Shown here piece after piece: positions 25,893 to 34,792 of a stretch of DNA of 34,792 bases. The DNA comes from a bacterium (lineage in GTDB: Bacteria; Patescibacteriota; Minisyncoccia; Phycocordibacterales; UBA918), in NCBI GenBank assembly GCA_030430425.1, contig JAUIFS010000004.1, positions 1-34,792 on the forward strand. The letters are read 5' to 3'. The position numbers were made by a program, and so were the translations under genes. Numbering within the stretch: the first letter of the stretch is position 1; each line of letters starts with the position of its first letter. Under the pieces are notes generated by a model. That model was not told where the DNA came from, made no database searches, and saw only the letters and a list, made by a program, of their open reading frames with translations.

Positions 25893-26240
25893 TTACACCC
25901 CTGATGCTTCAGACATTTCTTCCATTTTTGCCCTGATTGCAGCCTCTTCTTCGGGAGTATACTCAATCACCTCATCATTCATCTGCTGCATTATTTCGAG
26001 TGTTTCTTCGGATGGTTCTGCGTGACCATCTTCATGCATTGCTTTCGCTTGTGCATGTATACTCAATTCTTCATCTACCTCTGTTTCTGAAACAACTTCA
26101 GCTTCTTGGTCTACCACTTCTTCAGAAGGCTGTTGTATGCTAGAACGAACAAGCGACACACCGATTGCCAATGCCACAACAATAGCAACAGCAACAATAC
26201 CTATCAGTAGCAAGAATATTTTTTCTTTAGTACTGTTCAT
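25893..26240 (-). CDS. Small single-TM acidic membrane protein
   Basis: MNSTKEKIFLLLIGIVAVAIVVALAIGVSLV followed by a Glu-rich domain. Confidence 0.65.
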   Translation of the reverse strand: MNSTKEKIFLLLIGIVAVAIVVALAIGVSLVRSSIQQPSEEVVDQEAEVVSETEVDEELSIHAQAKAMHEDGHAEPSEETLEIMQQMNDEVIEYTPEEEAAIRAKMEEMSEASGV

Positions 26241-26242
26241 AA

Positions 26243-27148
26243 TTAAGATTCAAATATTTTAGGAATAAGTTTAATAGTGACTGAATCAACTTCAACTTCT
26301 GAACCGTCTGACAAAAGTGTGCAGTACAGTGTAAATGTTGACCCTGTAGAAGTGATTGGACTTGAAGTCTCACCAGCATTGTTCAATCCTGTCCAAGAAT
26401 CGTTTGGACCTTCTACCCGACAGTCGCTGTACATTCCAGGGAATGCCTCCCAGCTTACTGTCACCGTATCATCACGCTGTACCAGCCCCGGAGTAACGGA
26501 GAAATCTGTATTTGCCGGTTCACACATTTTTGTAGTAAACGAGCACATTTCGCCTGGATCACAAGCAGTATTTGTAGTTCGACACCATACGTCGGTTCCC
26601 TCTACTCCAAGGTAATCTGCAGTACACTGCACATCAGCAACACATGGTCGATCATAATTTACTGCTGAAAAATTAGTCCACCCCATCACCATATCGCTCC
26701 AGGCGTATGATCCACTCTGGAATGTTCCTGCAGTGTTTACTGCGATACCATACGCGGGTGAACCGGTCTGGTTATCACTACTCAAAGAAAGCCAGCCATC
26801 CCAGCCATCTCCGTAATTTAAGGCACGTCCCCATCCTGAGAATGCATTGGTGTCAAAATCAATACGTGCGGTACACGAACCAGACGGACATCCAGAAAGA
26901 CCTCCGAACTGAATCCAGCCAATGTGTTCACTCCATGCATATCCGGTGAGCGTACCATCAGTCTGAATCGCTGCACCACTTGTTGGCACATTAAATGAGA
27001 TCCAGCCAATATTGCCACTCCATGCGTATCCGCTGAGGTTAGCAGGGCTTGAGAATGTTTGTGCACTACTTACAAATGGAAGCAGTATCGCTACGAGTAA
27101 AAAGAAAAGTGTGACAAAAAAACTTTGTCGATAAACAGTTATATTCAT
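26243..27148 (-). CDS. Secreted protein with repeated YAWSxNIGWI motifs
   Basis: Signal peptide; GYAWSGNIGWISFN, GYAWSEHIGWIQF, SYAWSDMVMGWTNF; Cys-rich middle, Ig-like C-terminus. Confidence 0.75.
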   Translation of the reverse strand: MNITVYRQSFFVTLFFLLVAILLPFVSSAQTFSSPANLSGYAWSGNIGWISFNVPTSGAAIQTDGTLTGYAWSEHIGWIQFGGLSGCPSGSCTARIDFDTNAFSGWGRALNYGDGWDGWLSLSSDNQTGSPAYGIAVNTAGTFQSGSYAWSDMVMGWTNFSAVNYDRPCVADVQCTADYLGVEGTDVWCRTTNTACDPGEMCSFTTKMCEPANTDFSVTPGLVQRDDTVTVSWEAFPGMYSDCRVEGPNDSWTGLNNAGETSSPITSTGSTFTLYCTLLSDGSEVEVDSVTIKLIPKIFES

Positions 27149-27190
27149 ACCTAAATTGTACCTAACAAAACGAAGATAAAATTGACTTGT

Positions 27191-27231
27191 ACACAAAAGA
27201 CCGGCGAGCTATGCTCGCCGGTCTTTTGTGT
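27191..27231. terminator. Bidirectional-looking hairpin, terminator of fusA
   Basis: acacaaaagaccggcgagc-tat-gctcgccggtcttttgtgt, 19-bp perfect arms. Confidence 0.75.
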
Positions 27232-27246
27232 TTTCCAAGAGTAATA

Positions 27247-29418
27247 TTATTCTGTTTCAGTATCTTTTACCCCTCGGTTTTTCTTGATCTCGTCAGCAAC
27301 GTTTGGTGGTACCACAGCGTAGTGATCGAACTCCATGGTCATAGATGCTCGTCCCTGTGTCATAGACCGTAGTGTGTTGGTGTACCCAAACATTTCCGAT
27401 AGTGGAATCTTTGCATTAACAATAGTCTTTCCACCAATCTCTTCTGTTGCTTCAAGTGTTCCGCGCTTAGAAGAAATATTTCCTTGAATATCACCCATGT
27501 ACTCTTCTGGAGTGCGTACTTCAACCTTCATCACTGGCTCAAGAATCACTGCGTTCGCTCGAACTGCTGCTTCCTTAAAGGCATTGATACCTGCAAGTTT
27601 GAAAGCAATTTCAGATGAGTCAACATCGTGGAACGATCCGTCGTAGAGCTCTACAGACACATCTTCCATTTTGTATCCTGCAACCTGACCTCGCGCCATC
27701 GCTTCCTTACATCCCTTCATTACCGCTGGAATGTATTCCTGTGGAATCGCTCCACCCTTGATTGAGTTGATGAACTCAAAGTGTTCTTCTCGCGTTACAT
27801 TCTTTGCCGATTCTTCACCTTCTGCAAGCGGTTCAAGTGGTTTAATGCGAATCTTCACGTGACCATACTGTCCACGTCCACCTGACTGTTTGATGTACTT
27901 GTGTTCCGCCTCAGCTTCTCGCTGAATTGTTTCTCGATATGCTACCTGTGGTTGTCCGATGTTTGCTTCAACACCAAACTCTCGCTTCATACGATCAACC
28001 AGAATGTCGAGGTGCAACTCACCCATACCTGCAATAATGGTTTCGAGTGTTTCTTCGTCAGTTGACACTACGAATGTAGGGTCTTCATCAGACAGTCGCT
28101 TCAGCGCAACACCCATCTTTTCTTGGTCATTCTTTGTCTTAGGTTCTACCCGTACCGCAACCACTGGCGCTGGGAATGTAATTGTTTCAAGAAGGATTGG
28201 TGCATCCACGTCACACAGTGTATGCGAAGTTTTTACTTCTTTAATACCTACCGCTGCAGCAATTTCTCCTGCGTACACTTCTTCAACCTCTTCTCGCTTG
28301 TCAGCCATCAATCGCACAATTCGTCCGATTCGTTCCTTGTTCCCTGTTGAAGCGTTCATGATGTATGTTCCTGATTTCACCACACCTGAATACACGCGGA
28401 AGAATGCGAGCTGACCTACAAACTTATCGTCTTGGAGTTTAAATACAAGTGACGCCATTCCTTCTTCATCAGATGGCTTCCGTGTTACGACTGTCTCTTC
28501 ATCTCGCGGATCCGTTCCTTCTACATCAGGAAGATCAAGTGGTGACGGGAGGTAGTCAACCACAGCATCGAGTACGAGCTGTACACCAATGTTCTGCAAC
28601 GCAGTACCAGTCATCACGGGGAAGATTTCATTTGCAAGTACTGCTTTTCGTAGCGTCGTCTTCAACTGTTCCACTGATGGTTCTTCACCACCAAGGTATG
28701 CTTCCATGAGCGCGTCATCATGTTCAACAACTCGCTCGATAAGCTCAGCACGTCGTGCTTCAGCTTCAGCCTTAAATGCTTCTGGGATGTCTTCTTCAAC
28801 TACATCCATCCCCATTTGTCCTGAGAAGGTGGAGGACTTCATCGTGATAAGGTCAACTACTCCCTTCATATCGTTCTCAGCCCCCATTGGGATCTGGATC
28901 CGACATGCTTTCTTTGAAAGTCGGTCTTCAATAGACTTCACTGCTGCGTCATAGTCAGCTCCAAGTTTGTCCATCTTGTTTACGAAACAGATTCGTGGAA
29001 CGTTTGCTTCGTCAGCATACCCCCAGTTTGTTTCAGTTTGTGGCTCTACACCTGCAGCACCATCAAACACCACAACAGCACCGTCAAGCACACGCATCGA
29101 TCGCTTTACCTCTGCCGTAAAGTCGATGTGTCCTGGTGTATCAATAATGTTAAAGGTGAACTGCTTGTCTTTGTTTGTTCGATCAGTTTCAAGCGTTTTA
29201 GCCCAGTTACAAGAAATCGCAGCTGCAGTAATGGTAATACCGCGCTCTCGCTCCTGATCCATCCAGTCAGTTACGGTTGCACCATCGTGAACCTCACCGA
29301 TCTTGTGACTCATACCTGTGTAAAACAGAATACGTTCTGAAGTTGTTGTTTTTCCTGCGTCTACGTGTGCAACGATACCGAAGTTACGTAGTCGCTCGAG
29401 TGGAAATGCTCGTGCCAT
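27247..29418 (-). CDS. fusA: Elongation factor G
   Basis: RNFGIVAHVDAGKTTTSERILFYTG; ERERGITITAAAISCNW; IIDTPGHIDFTAEVKRSMRVLDGAVVVFD. Confidence 0.98.
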   Translation of the reverse strand: MARAFPLERLRNFGIVAHVDAGKTTTSERILFYTGMSHKIGEVHDGATVTDWMDQERERGITITAAAISCNWAKTLETDRTNKDKQFTFNIIDTPGHIDFTAEVKRSMRVLDGAVVVFDGAAGVEPQTETNWGYADEANVPRICFVNKMDKLGADYDAAVKSIEDRLSKKACRIQIPMGAENDMKGVVDLITMKSSTFSGQMGMDVVEEDIPEAFKAEAEARRAELIERVVEHDDALMEAYLGGEEPSVEQLKTTLRKAVLANEIFPVMTGTALQNIGVQLVLDAVVDYLPSPLDLPDVEGTDPRDEETVVTRKPSDEEGMASLVFKLQDDKFVGQLAFFRVYSGVVKSGTYIMNASTGNKERIGRIVRLMADKREEVEEVYAGEIAAAVGIKEVKTSHTLCDVDAPILLETITFPAPVVAVRVEPKTKNDQEKMGVALKRLSDEDPTFVVSTDEETLETIIAGMGELHLDILVDRMKREFGVEANIGQPQVAYRETIQREAEAEHKYIKQSGGRGQYGHVKIRIKPLEPLAEGEESAKNVTREEHFEFINSIKGGAIPQEYIPAVMKGCKEAMARGQVAGYKMEDVSVELYDGSFHDVDSSEIAFKLAGINAFKEAAVRANAVILEPVMKVEVRTPEEYMGDIQGNISSKRGTLEATEEIGGKTIVNAKIPLSEMFGYTNTLRSMTQGRASMTMEFDHYAVVPPNVADEIKKNRGVKDTETE

Positions 29419-29511
29419 AATAATTGTTACTTATATATGTATAAATCCTCCCTATTAGAGCTGCGCAGCAGCTGAGAATAGAAAACCGCCCCGACAGGGC
29501 TAAGCGCGGAT

Positions 29512-29540
29512 ACTATACTGTATTTACACCTCCATCGCAA
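29512..29540 (-). promoter_or_regulatory. Predicted sigma70-type promoter of fusA
   Basis: Minus strand TTGCGA-17 nt-TATAGT about 95 nt upstream of the start. Confidence 0.55.
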
Positions 29541-29660
29541 TAGCTATTACAAATATTTTAGATACCGCCACGCTGATACTTCCCTATCTACCACAAAAAA
29601 TATGACCGCTAGTTGCGTATTTCTTTTTTCTGAAAAAGAGGTATATTGCGCTATATACAC

Positions 29661-30014
29661 ATGAAAGCACTTACAACACTTATTTCTCTGTTGCACGAAA
29701 TTGTACTCGATTTTATGATCGTGCTTTTCTCGATAGGTACTGCTGCTAAAAAGCAATACGCTTCTTTGTCTGCAGCAATACGGAACTTGAAAAAAGACGT
29801 AGACACTACTCGTCTGCGTAAAATCGCCATACCAGAGAGTGTGCGAAAAACATACACGCCGTACATCAAAAGATACTGGGAGTACTTAGGAGAGCTCTAC
29901 ACAGAGGTTGATGACGCCCTTGAGTCGGGGTACGTACCTGCATTCTTCGTTGTATCTACATTATTTACAATCATATTGTGTTGCTTCATTTATTATCGTG
30001 CACTTGTTTCATAA
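29661..30014 (+). CDS. Hypothetical membrane protein with N- and C-terminal hydrophobic segments
   Basis: MKALTTLISLLHEIVLDFMIVLFSIG...YVPAFFVVSTLFTIILCCFIYYRALVS. Confidence 0.55.
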   Translation: MKALTTLISLLHEIVLDFMIVLFSIGTAAKKQYASLSAAIRNLKKDVDTTRLRKIAIPESVRKTYTPYIKRYWEYLGELYTEVDDALESGYVPAFFVVSTLFTIILCCFIYYRALVS

Positions 30015-30056
30015 CATGCATGAAATAAACACCAATCTTTCTCGTATACTATGTAT

Positions 30057-30431
30057 ATGAATATAAAACTAAAAGATATCGCAAAAATTAGTAGCATTCC
30101 GGTGGTACTTGCCTCTCTATGCTGCCTCTCCCCTGTCATCCTCGTGCTTATTGGTGTCTCAACCGTGAGTTTCGCGTCCTCACTTGCTGACACGCTCTAT
30201 GGCGACTATAAGTGGTACTTCCGTGGCGCAGGAGTGCTTGCGCTTCTTGCTGCACTGTATCACTACCTCACACGAACAAAAGGTATCTGCACCATCGATG
30301 AAGCAAAGCGACGACGCAATGAAATTATCAACTATCTTGCACTGACACTTATTGCGGGGGTGCTTGGATATCTCTTTTTCCTCTATGTAATCGTGCACTA
30401 CATAGGTGTATTCCTTAACCTGTGGGCATAG
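30057..30431 (+). CDS. Small integral membrane protein, MerT/MerC-like
   Basis: VLASLCCLSPVILVLIGVSTVSFASSLAD with paired cysteines in TM1; ICTIDEAKRRR. Confidence 0.6.
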   Translation: MNIKLKDIAKISSIPVVLASLCCLSPVILVLIGVSTVSFASSLADTLYGDYKWYFRGAGVLALLAALYHYLTRTKGICTIDEAKRRRNEIINYLALTLIAGVLGYLFFLYVIVHYIGVFLNLWA

Positions 30432-30433
30432 TT

Positions 30434-30871
30434 ATGACAAAGAAAATAGAACTCAAAACCAGCAAGAACAACCTGAGTGTTTCAGACTACCTAAACGTAA
30501 TTGAAAACGAGCAATTACGCAAAGACTGCAAAACACTTAAAAAGATATTTGAAGAAGTAACCGGGGTAAAAGGAAAAATGTGGGGCACTTCAATTGTTGG
30601 TTTTGGTGAGTACACATATCATCGCAGCAACGGAGACGAAGGTCAGTTTATGGCAACTGGTTTTTCTGCACGCAAAAGCGGACCAACGCTATACATCATG
30701 CCTGGATATACAGACTACGGTCGCCTCATGGAAAAACTCGGACCTCATAAGCTTGGAAAGTCATGTCTCTACCTTAAGAGTCTTGAAGGTGTTCACCTTC
30801 CAACCCTTAAAAAACTTATCGCCCAAGGTATAAAAGATCTGCAGAAAACGCATATAGTCACTATTACATAA
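30434..30871 (+). CDS. DUF1801-like protein
   Basis: GKMWGTSIVGFGEYTYHRSNGDEGQFMATGFSARKSGPTLYIMPGYTDYGRLMEKLGPHKLGKSCLYLKSLEGV. Confidence 0.75.
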   Translation: MTKKIELKTSKNNLSVSDYLNVIENEQLRKDCKTLKKIFEEVTGVKGKMWGTSIVGFGEYTYHRSNGDEGQFMATGFSARKSGPTLYIMPGYTDYGRLMEKLGPHKLGKSCLYLKSLEGVHLPTLKKLIAQGIKDLQKTHIVTIT

Positions 30872-30912
30872 AAGAAAAGCATGTCCCCAACAGCGTCGCA
30901 CTTTTCTTTTAT
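30868..30912 (+). terminator. Intrinsic terminator
   Basis: ataaaagaaaag...cttttcttttat, 12-bp arms. Confidence 0.55.
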
Positions 30913-31114
30913 AGACTCATAAAGATTGACTTTATATATATTTATTGTACTGTTGCCATAAACAGCACTTGGAGGACACATTGAGGAAGACAGCCTGACT
31001 GTTCCCAATGGAAATCTGAAGCCAGTTATTAAAATCCATCCAGAATTGCGGAAGGTTTATGCAATGCTGAAGGAAAACCCTGCTCGTTAAGAGATCTCAG
31101 TAGGCATAAGAAAA

Positions 31115-31140
31115 AAGCGTAACCCAACTGGGTTACGCTT
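31115..31140 (-). terminator. Intrinsic terminator of nadE
   Basis: aagcgtaaccc-aact-gggttacgctt. Confidence 0.8.
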
Positions 31141-31159
31141 ATTTATATGAATACAACAC

Positions 31160-33070
31160 TTAGATCAGCTCGAATTCGTCTACACCAATCTTTTGAGTGA
31201 AGTACTGACAGACAAGCCTGCGAAAACGCGTTGTCTCAACCTCAGCAAGGATTGGCTCACGCAAATCCCAGCCAAAGCTCCGCTTATCAACCAGTGGACA
31301 CGGCACGCTCTGCACGCGCTTGAAGAACGCTGCATGATACAGCTTGAAGCACCGATTCAGGTCCTCAAGCCATAGCTCTGCCGTTGGGAAATGATCGTCG
31401 ATCACCCCTTTAGGCAACTGCATTTCCTGCTCGAGCGTGCCATCGACGTATCGGTCAACAAACCATTCCTTACCACGACGGAACGCAACGATAGCGCGCA
31501 CCATCTGGTCATGATAGCCGTTATAGCCAACATGCCCATAGTGGAACGGGTCAGGCGACTGATCGCTCGAGAGCTCATCACTCGGCGCGCGATCAATAAT
31601 CGACTGAGGAATCTTACCGTCAAAGATGGTTTGATTCATGAAGTCGAGTATGCGATAGACGTCTTGTGCAAGGCAGTTGCCCCAGGGCGCAAAGACGCCC
31701 CGCAGATCGGCATTGAGTGTGCCGTAGCCAAATGCACTTTCGGTCATGTTCGCATTACTGGTAAAAAAGTACCCTTTAGCAGCACCCAAACCAGCAAGCG
31801 TCGACATACGCTCGATTGCTTGCACGGTCTTGTACGGACCGCTCTCCGGCACCGCGCCAATGGCCGCAGCTTTCACTTCAACCATTGCACCAATCGGCAC
31901 TACCAGACACTCCACGCCGAGTGCTTCGCACAACACAACAGCATCATTCTTGGTTTCGGCTGAAGTGTACCCGTCCATCGGCATAGTTACCGCCAGGACA
32001 TTTTCAGCACCCAACAGATGCACCATCAGTGCGAGTGCAGCACTTGAGTCCTTGCCGCCACTGACCGCAATGATGCACTTTCGCAAACGCTGCGGCAATG
32101 TCGCAATAAACGCCTTGGTAGCAACCGCTACCGCAGTGAACATCTGTTCGACATCTTCCACTTCCGTGCGCTTCTTCGGTCGGAGCGAATCGAGCAATTT
32201 CACCACGCTCGCCTGATCTTCGTAGAGCCGATACATCGCAACAATCTCACCACCTGGGTTGTAGATCGTCGACGCACCATCGAACGTGATGAAATTCTTA
32301 CCGTTGTTCTGTACGCCAACATTGTTCACATACACACACCACAACCCTGTCTGACGGCAAATGTCGCCAATGACTTGGTCACGCTTCCGGTTTTTCTGCC
32401 AACTCCAGTTTGAACACGAAAGATCAAACAGGATATCGGCGCCATTCTGTGCCAGGATAATCGCAGGCTTTTGCGCGTAGTCATCGTGCCACGCATCTTC
32501 ACACAGCAACACACCCAGTTTCACTTGACGTCCACGGATTGTAACCGTAAATGGCTTCAACAAGTCCGACAGTTGCACACCCATTTCCATCGCAAGCTTA
32601 CGCAAGCAAAAGAAGTGGCGCGCATCGTCGAAGATACGATAGTTCGGATGCAACACTTTGATGGCAAACGGTAGTCCAGCATCGTTCTTGATCTGTACAC
32701 CGTTTTGCACCACAAACGCAGCGTTGTATTTCCGCTGACGTCCATCTTCACCGACATCCGACGAAACATGAGACAGACCGATACCACCGTAGATCAGCAC
32801 CGCGTCGATTTCTTTCGACGCAACGAGAATCATCTGGTGGGCTTGGTACATTTCGCTAATGAACTCATCGAGCTCATAGCGGTCACCGGAAACATAGTGT
32901 GTCAGCTGCATTTCTGAACCGACAATGATATCGACACCTCTTCGCGCAAGCTGTTTTGCTTTTGCAATAAAGGCGTTTGCAGCATCAATAGGATTGTCGA
33001 TACTCGACATTTGGATCATACCGATCCGTAGTCCGTTAACTTTCTGTATACGTTTCATAGCATTCTCCAT
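31160..33070 (-). CDS. nadE: Glutamine-dependent NAD+ synthase (nitrilase-like domain plus synthetase)
   Basis: N-terminal LRIGMIQMSSIDNP...GVLLCEDAWHDDYAQKPA; C-terminal IIAVSGGKDSSAALALMVHLLG PP-loop, SNANMTESAFGYGTLNADLRGVFAP. Confidence 0.92.
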   Translation of the reverse strand: MENAMKRIQKVNGLRIGMIQMSSIDNPIDAANAFIAKAKQLARRGVDIIVGSEMQLTHYVSGDRYELDEFISEMYQAHQMILVASKEIDAVLIYGGIGLSHVSSDVGEDGRQRKYNAAFVVQNGVQIKNDAGLPFAIKVLHPNYRIFDDARHFFCLRKLAMEMGVQLSDLLKPFTVTIRGRQVKLGVLLCEDAWHDDYAQKPAIILAQNGADILFDLSCSNWSWQKNRKRDQVIGDICRQTGLWCVYVNNVGVQNNGKNFITFDGASTIYNPGGEIVAMYRLYEDQASVVKLLDSLRPKKRTEVEDVEQMFTAVAVATKAFIATLPQRLRKCIIAVSGGKDSSAALALMVHLLGAENVLAVTMPMDGYTSAETKNDAVVLCEALGVECLVVPIGAMVEVKAAAIGAVPESGPYKTVQAIERMSTLAGLGAAKGYFFTSNANMTESAFGYGTLNADLRGVFAPWGNCLAQDVYRILDFMNQTIFDGKIPQSIIDRAPSDELSSDQSPDPFHYGHVGYNGYHDQMVRAIVAFRRGKEWFVDRYVDGTLEQEMQLPKGVIDDHFPTAELWLEDLNRCFKLYHAAFFKRVQSVPCPLVDKRSFGWDLREPILAEVETTRFRRLVCQYFTQKIGVDEFELI

Positions 33071-33118
33071 TTGATTACATAACCGTGCGGCAGACTTCTC
33101 ACCTGCCGCACACCGTGT

Positions 33119-34381
33119 TTAGTACACCACCTCTTCTGAAGCTGTGTTGGTGTAGCCGAAGACGTGTTTGTAGTACGCGACTTCAGCAGGATCACCGGTT
33201 GCTTTGTTGAGGTTGTTCGACAGCTTCACTGCAGGGTTACCTGCAGCTTCAGCAATCTTCATCACCAGAGACCACGCCTTGATGTGCCCCATATCGTTGG
33301 TCAGGTTGGTACCCATACCAAACGCCACGCCGATGCGACCACGGAAGTGATCAGCAATCTGCACGACCTTCTGTGGATTGAGACCGTCGCTGAAGATGAT
33401 GACGCGACCACTCGGGTCGATACCATTTATTTCGTAGTGATGAATCACATCCTCGCCGTACTGAATCGGATCGCCCGAATCATGCCGAAACCCTTTGAAG
33501 GCATTCAGCAAATGGCGCGGTAGATGCTTACGAAACACATCTGAGCCATAGGCATCATCGAGCATAATCAATGACTTGTGACCATACAGCCGCTGCCACA
33601 ACTTCAGCACCTTGTATGGTGCATCACGCATAGCTTGCGGACTGGTATGACGTGCAAGCGCAGTCAGTGCCATTGGCAGCTCGTGCGCATTAGTGCCCAC
33701 CGCTTCAACACCCATAACGTCTGCCAAATACATGTTCGACAGACCGGTAAAAACAGGGCCACACTCACTCAAAAGCACTTCCGTGACATGATCTTCCCAA
33801 AGACACGAGAACCGGCGACGCAGTCCGAACTGCGCGATGCGCAGGTCCGGGTGTTGCTGGAAGATATGCACCTTCTCTTGCAGTCGACGGTTCCCTTCGT
33901 CATACAACGCAACCTCGTCGGTGTCGTTCGTAGACGCATATCCGCGAGCAGCAAGCTCAGAGACGATACATAACACAGGAATTTCCCAGAGTGTGACATC
34001 GGTCCAGAGACCTTCTACAGAGATACGTAGGTCGTCTCCATTTTTCTCGACTTTCGGCGGCGTGAGCGTAATTGTTTTCAGCCACGCCAGAAAGTCTTCA
34101 GGGAACATTGACCACGAGCGGTACACCGTGATGATTTCGTCGGTAAACCGCAGCTGTGCGTATGCATCGAGGTGTTCTTGCACTTCGGCAACCCGAACAT
34201 ACTGACCGACAGGGATGCCGATTGTCCGATTCTTGAATGCAAACTTCACGCGAAGATTCGGATAGTACGTCCAAATCAGATACAGCATGAGAATTTTGTA
34301 GACATCGTTCTCATCGATACGACGAACAATCGGTCCGTCGTCAGCCCAAAGTAAGCCTTTAGGTTTTGTCTGGATGTTCAT
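33119..34381 (-). CDS. pncB: Nicotinate phosphoribosyltransferase
   Basis: YKILMLYLIWTYYPNLRVKFAFKNRT; FRHDSGDPIQYGEDVIHHYEINGIDPSGRVIIFSDGLN; FGMGTNLTNDMG; ATG at 34381 after GAGGAAAATGTC. Confidence 0.92.
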   Translation of the reverse strand: MNIQTKPKGLLWADDGPIVRRIDENDVYKILMLYLIWTYYPNLRVKFAFKNRTIGIPVGQYVRVAEVQEHLDAYAQLRFTDEIITVYRSWSMFPEDFLAWLKTITLTPPKVEKNGDDLRISVEGLWTDVTLWEIPVLCIVSELAARGYASTNDTDEVALYDEGNRRLQEKVHIFQQHPDLRIAQFGLRRRFSCLWEDHVTEVLLSECGPVFTGLSNMYLADVMGVEAVGTNAHELPMALTALARHTSPQAMRDAPYKVLKLWQRLYGHKSLIMLDDAYGSDVFRKHLPRHLLNAFKGFRHDSGDPIQYGEDVIHHYEINGIDPSGRVIIFSDGLNPQKVVQIADHFRGRIGVAFGMGTNLTNDMGHIKAWSLVMKIAEAAGNPAVKLSNNLNKATGDPAEVAYYKHVFGYTNTASEEVVY

Positions 34382-34448
34382 GACATTTTCCTCTTGTGTT
34401 GTATTCAATTTTAAAGAACTAGAATCCCCTTCCGGAATTCTGTGAGAA

Positions 34449-34474
34449 GCTGGAAGCACAATTGTGCTTCCAGC
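34449..34474 (-). terminator. 26-bp perfect palindrome between pncB and the upstream gene
   Basis: gctggaagcacaa|ttgtgcttccagc; imperfect pairing extends further outward. Confidence 0.4.
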
Positions 34475-34495
34475 AGCTTCAGAATTTCTGAAGAG

Positions 34496-34792
34496 CTATG
34501 CTGCAAAGACATCATAAGTAGACACATTCACACCGCTCTTGGCGATACCCTGCACCCACCGATCTGCTTCTGCAGGAAAGTCGGCAACGGTAACATCGTC
34601 GACAACGACAGCAGCAACGGGCGAAGTACAATCACGCAAAAGCGTGACATCGGTCCAGCTCAGCATTGGCAGGTGATTCAAGAACTGCATCATTGAGTCC
34701 TTTACACAGTGACTCAGTGCCTCACCGGCAAAGTCGATCTCGTCGTACGATGCAATCTTGTCCATCAGACCTTCATTCAAGTAGGTCTCAGG
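34496..34792 (-). CDS. C-terminal part of a probable nicotinamidase/isochorismatase-family hydrolase (runs off window)
   Basis: Frame open to window edge; GEALSHCVKDSMMQFL...VTLLRDCTSPV...GVNVSTYDVF resembles the isochorismatase-fold C-terminus with catalytic Cys; adjacent to pncB/nadE. Confidence 0.5.
   Translation of the reverse strand, partial: PETYLNEGLMDKIASYDEIDFAGEALSHCVKDSMMQFLNHLPMLSWTDVTLLRDCTSPVAAVVVDDVTVADFPAEADRWVQGIAKSGVNVSTYDVFAA

Noticed and set aside
1-34792. tRNA and rRNA genes
   Set aside because: No convincing TTCRANNCC T-arm with acceptor pairing or rRNA motifs seen by eye; tRNAscan-SE/barrnap would be decisive
1-34792. Alternative genetic code (UGA recoded)
   Set aside because: R-protein and EF genes read through cleanly with standard stops and no in-frame TGA in conserved regions

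Overview
The gene content looks like a Candidate Phyla Radiation (Patescibacteria/Parcubacteria-like) genome. This is inferred from gene content only; no search was run. Most of the window is a minus-strand str-S10-spc ribosomal supercluster: fusA, tuf, rpsJ, rplC, rplD, rplW, rplB, rpsS, rplV, rpsC, rplP, rpmC, rpsQ, rplN, rplX, rplE, rpsN (short, Cys-rich), rpsH, rplF, rplR, rpsE, rplO, secY. There is no rpmD (L30) between S5 and L15. Downstream lie nucleotide kinases (two adk-like genes, a cmk-like gene, ndk), map and an MBL/beta-CASP nuclease. Upstream lie small membrane proteins and a NAD salvage cluster (nadE, pncB, and the C-terminus of a probable nicotinamidase). The supercluster is interrupted by accessory exported or hypothetical genes at three places: fusA/tuf, rpsJ/rplC and rplB/rpsS. 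Several long, structured intergenic leaders occur where such operons are normally tight. The most notable signal is a pair of matching multi-hairpin elements (about 140 nt) with apparent compensatory changes, one in the 5' leader of rplC and one in the 5' leader of an orphan 213-aa gene. Other candidates are an unidentified structured RNA at ~2121-2490, an A8G9 homopolymer at the promoter of a secreted beta-helix protein, and an out-of-place S14 fragment at the left edge of the window.
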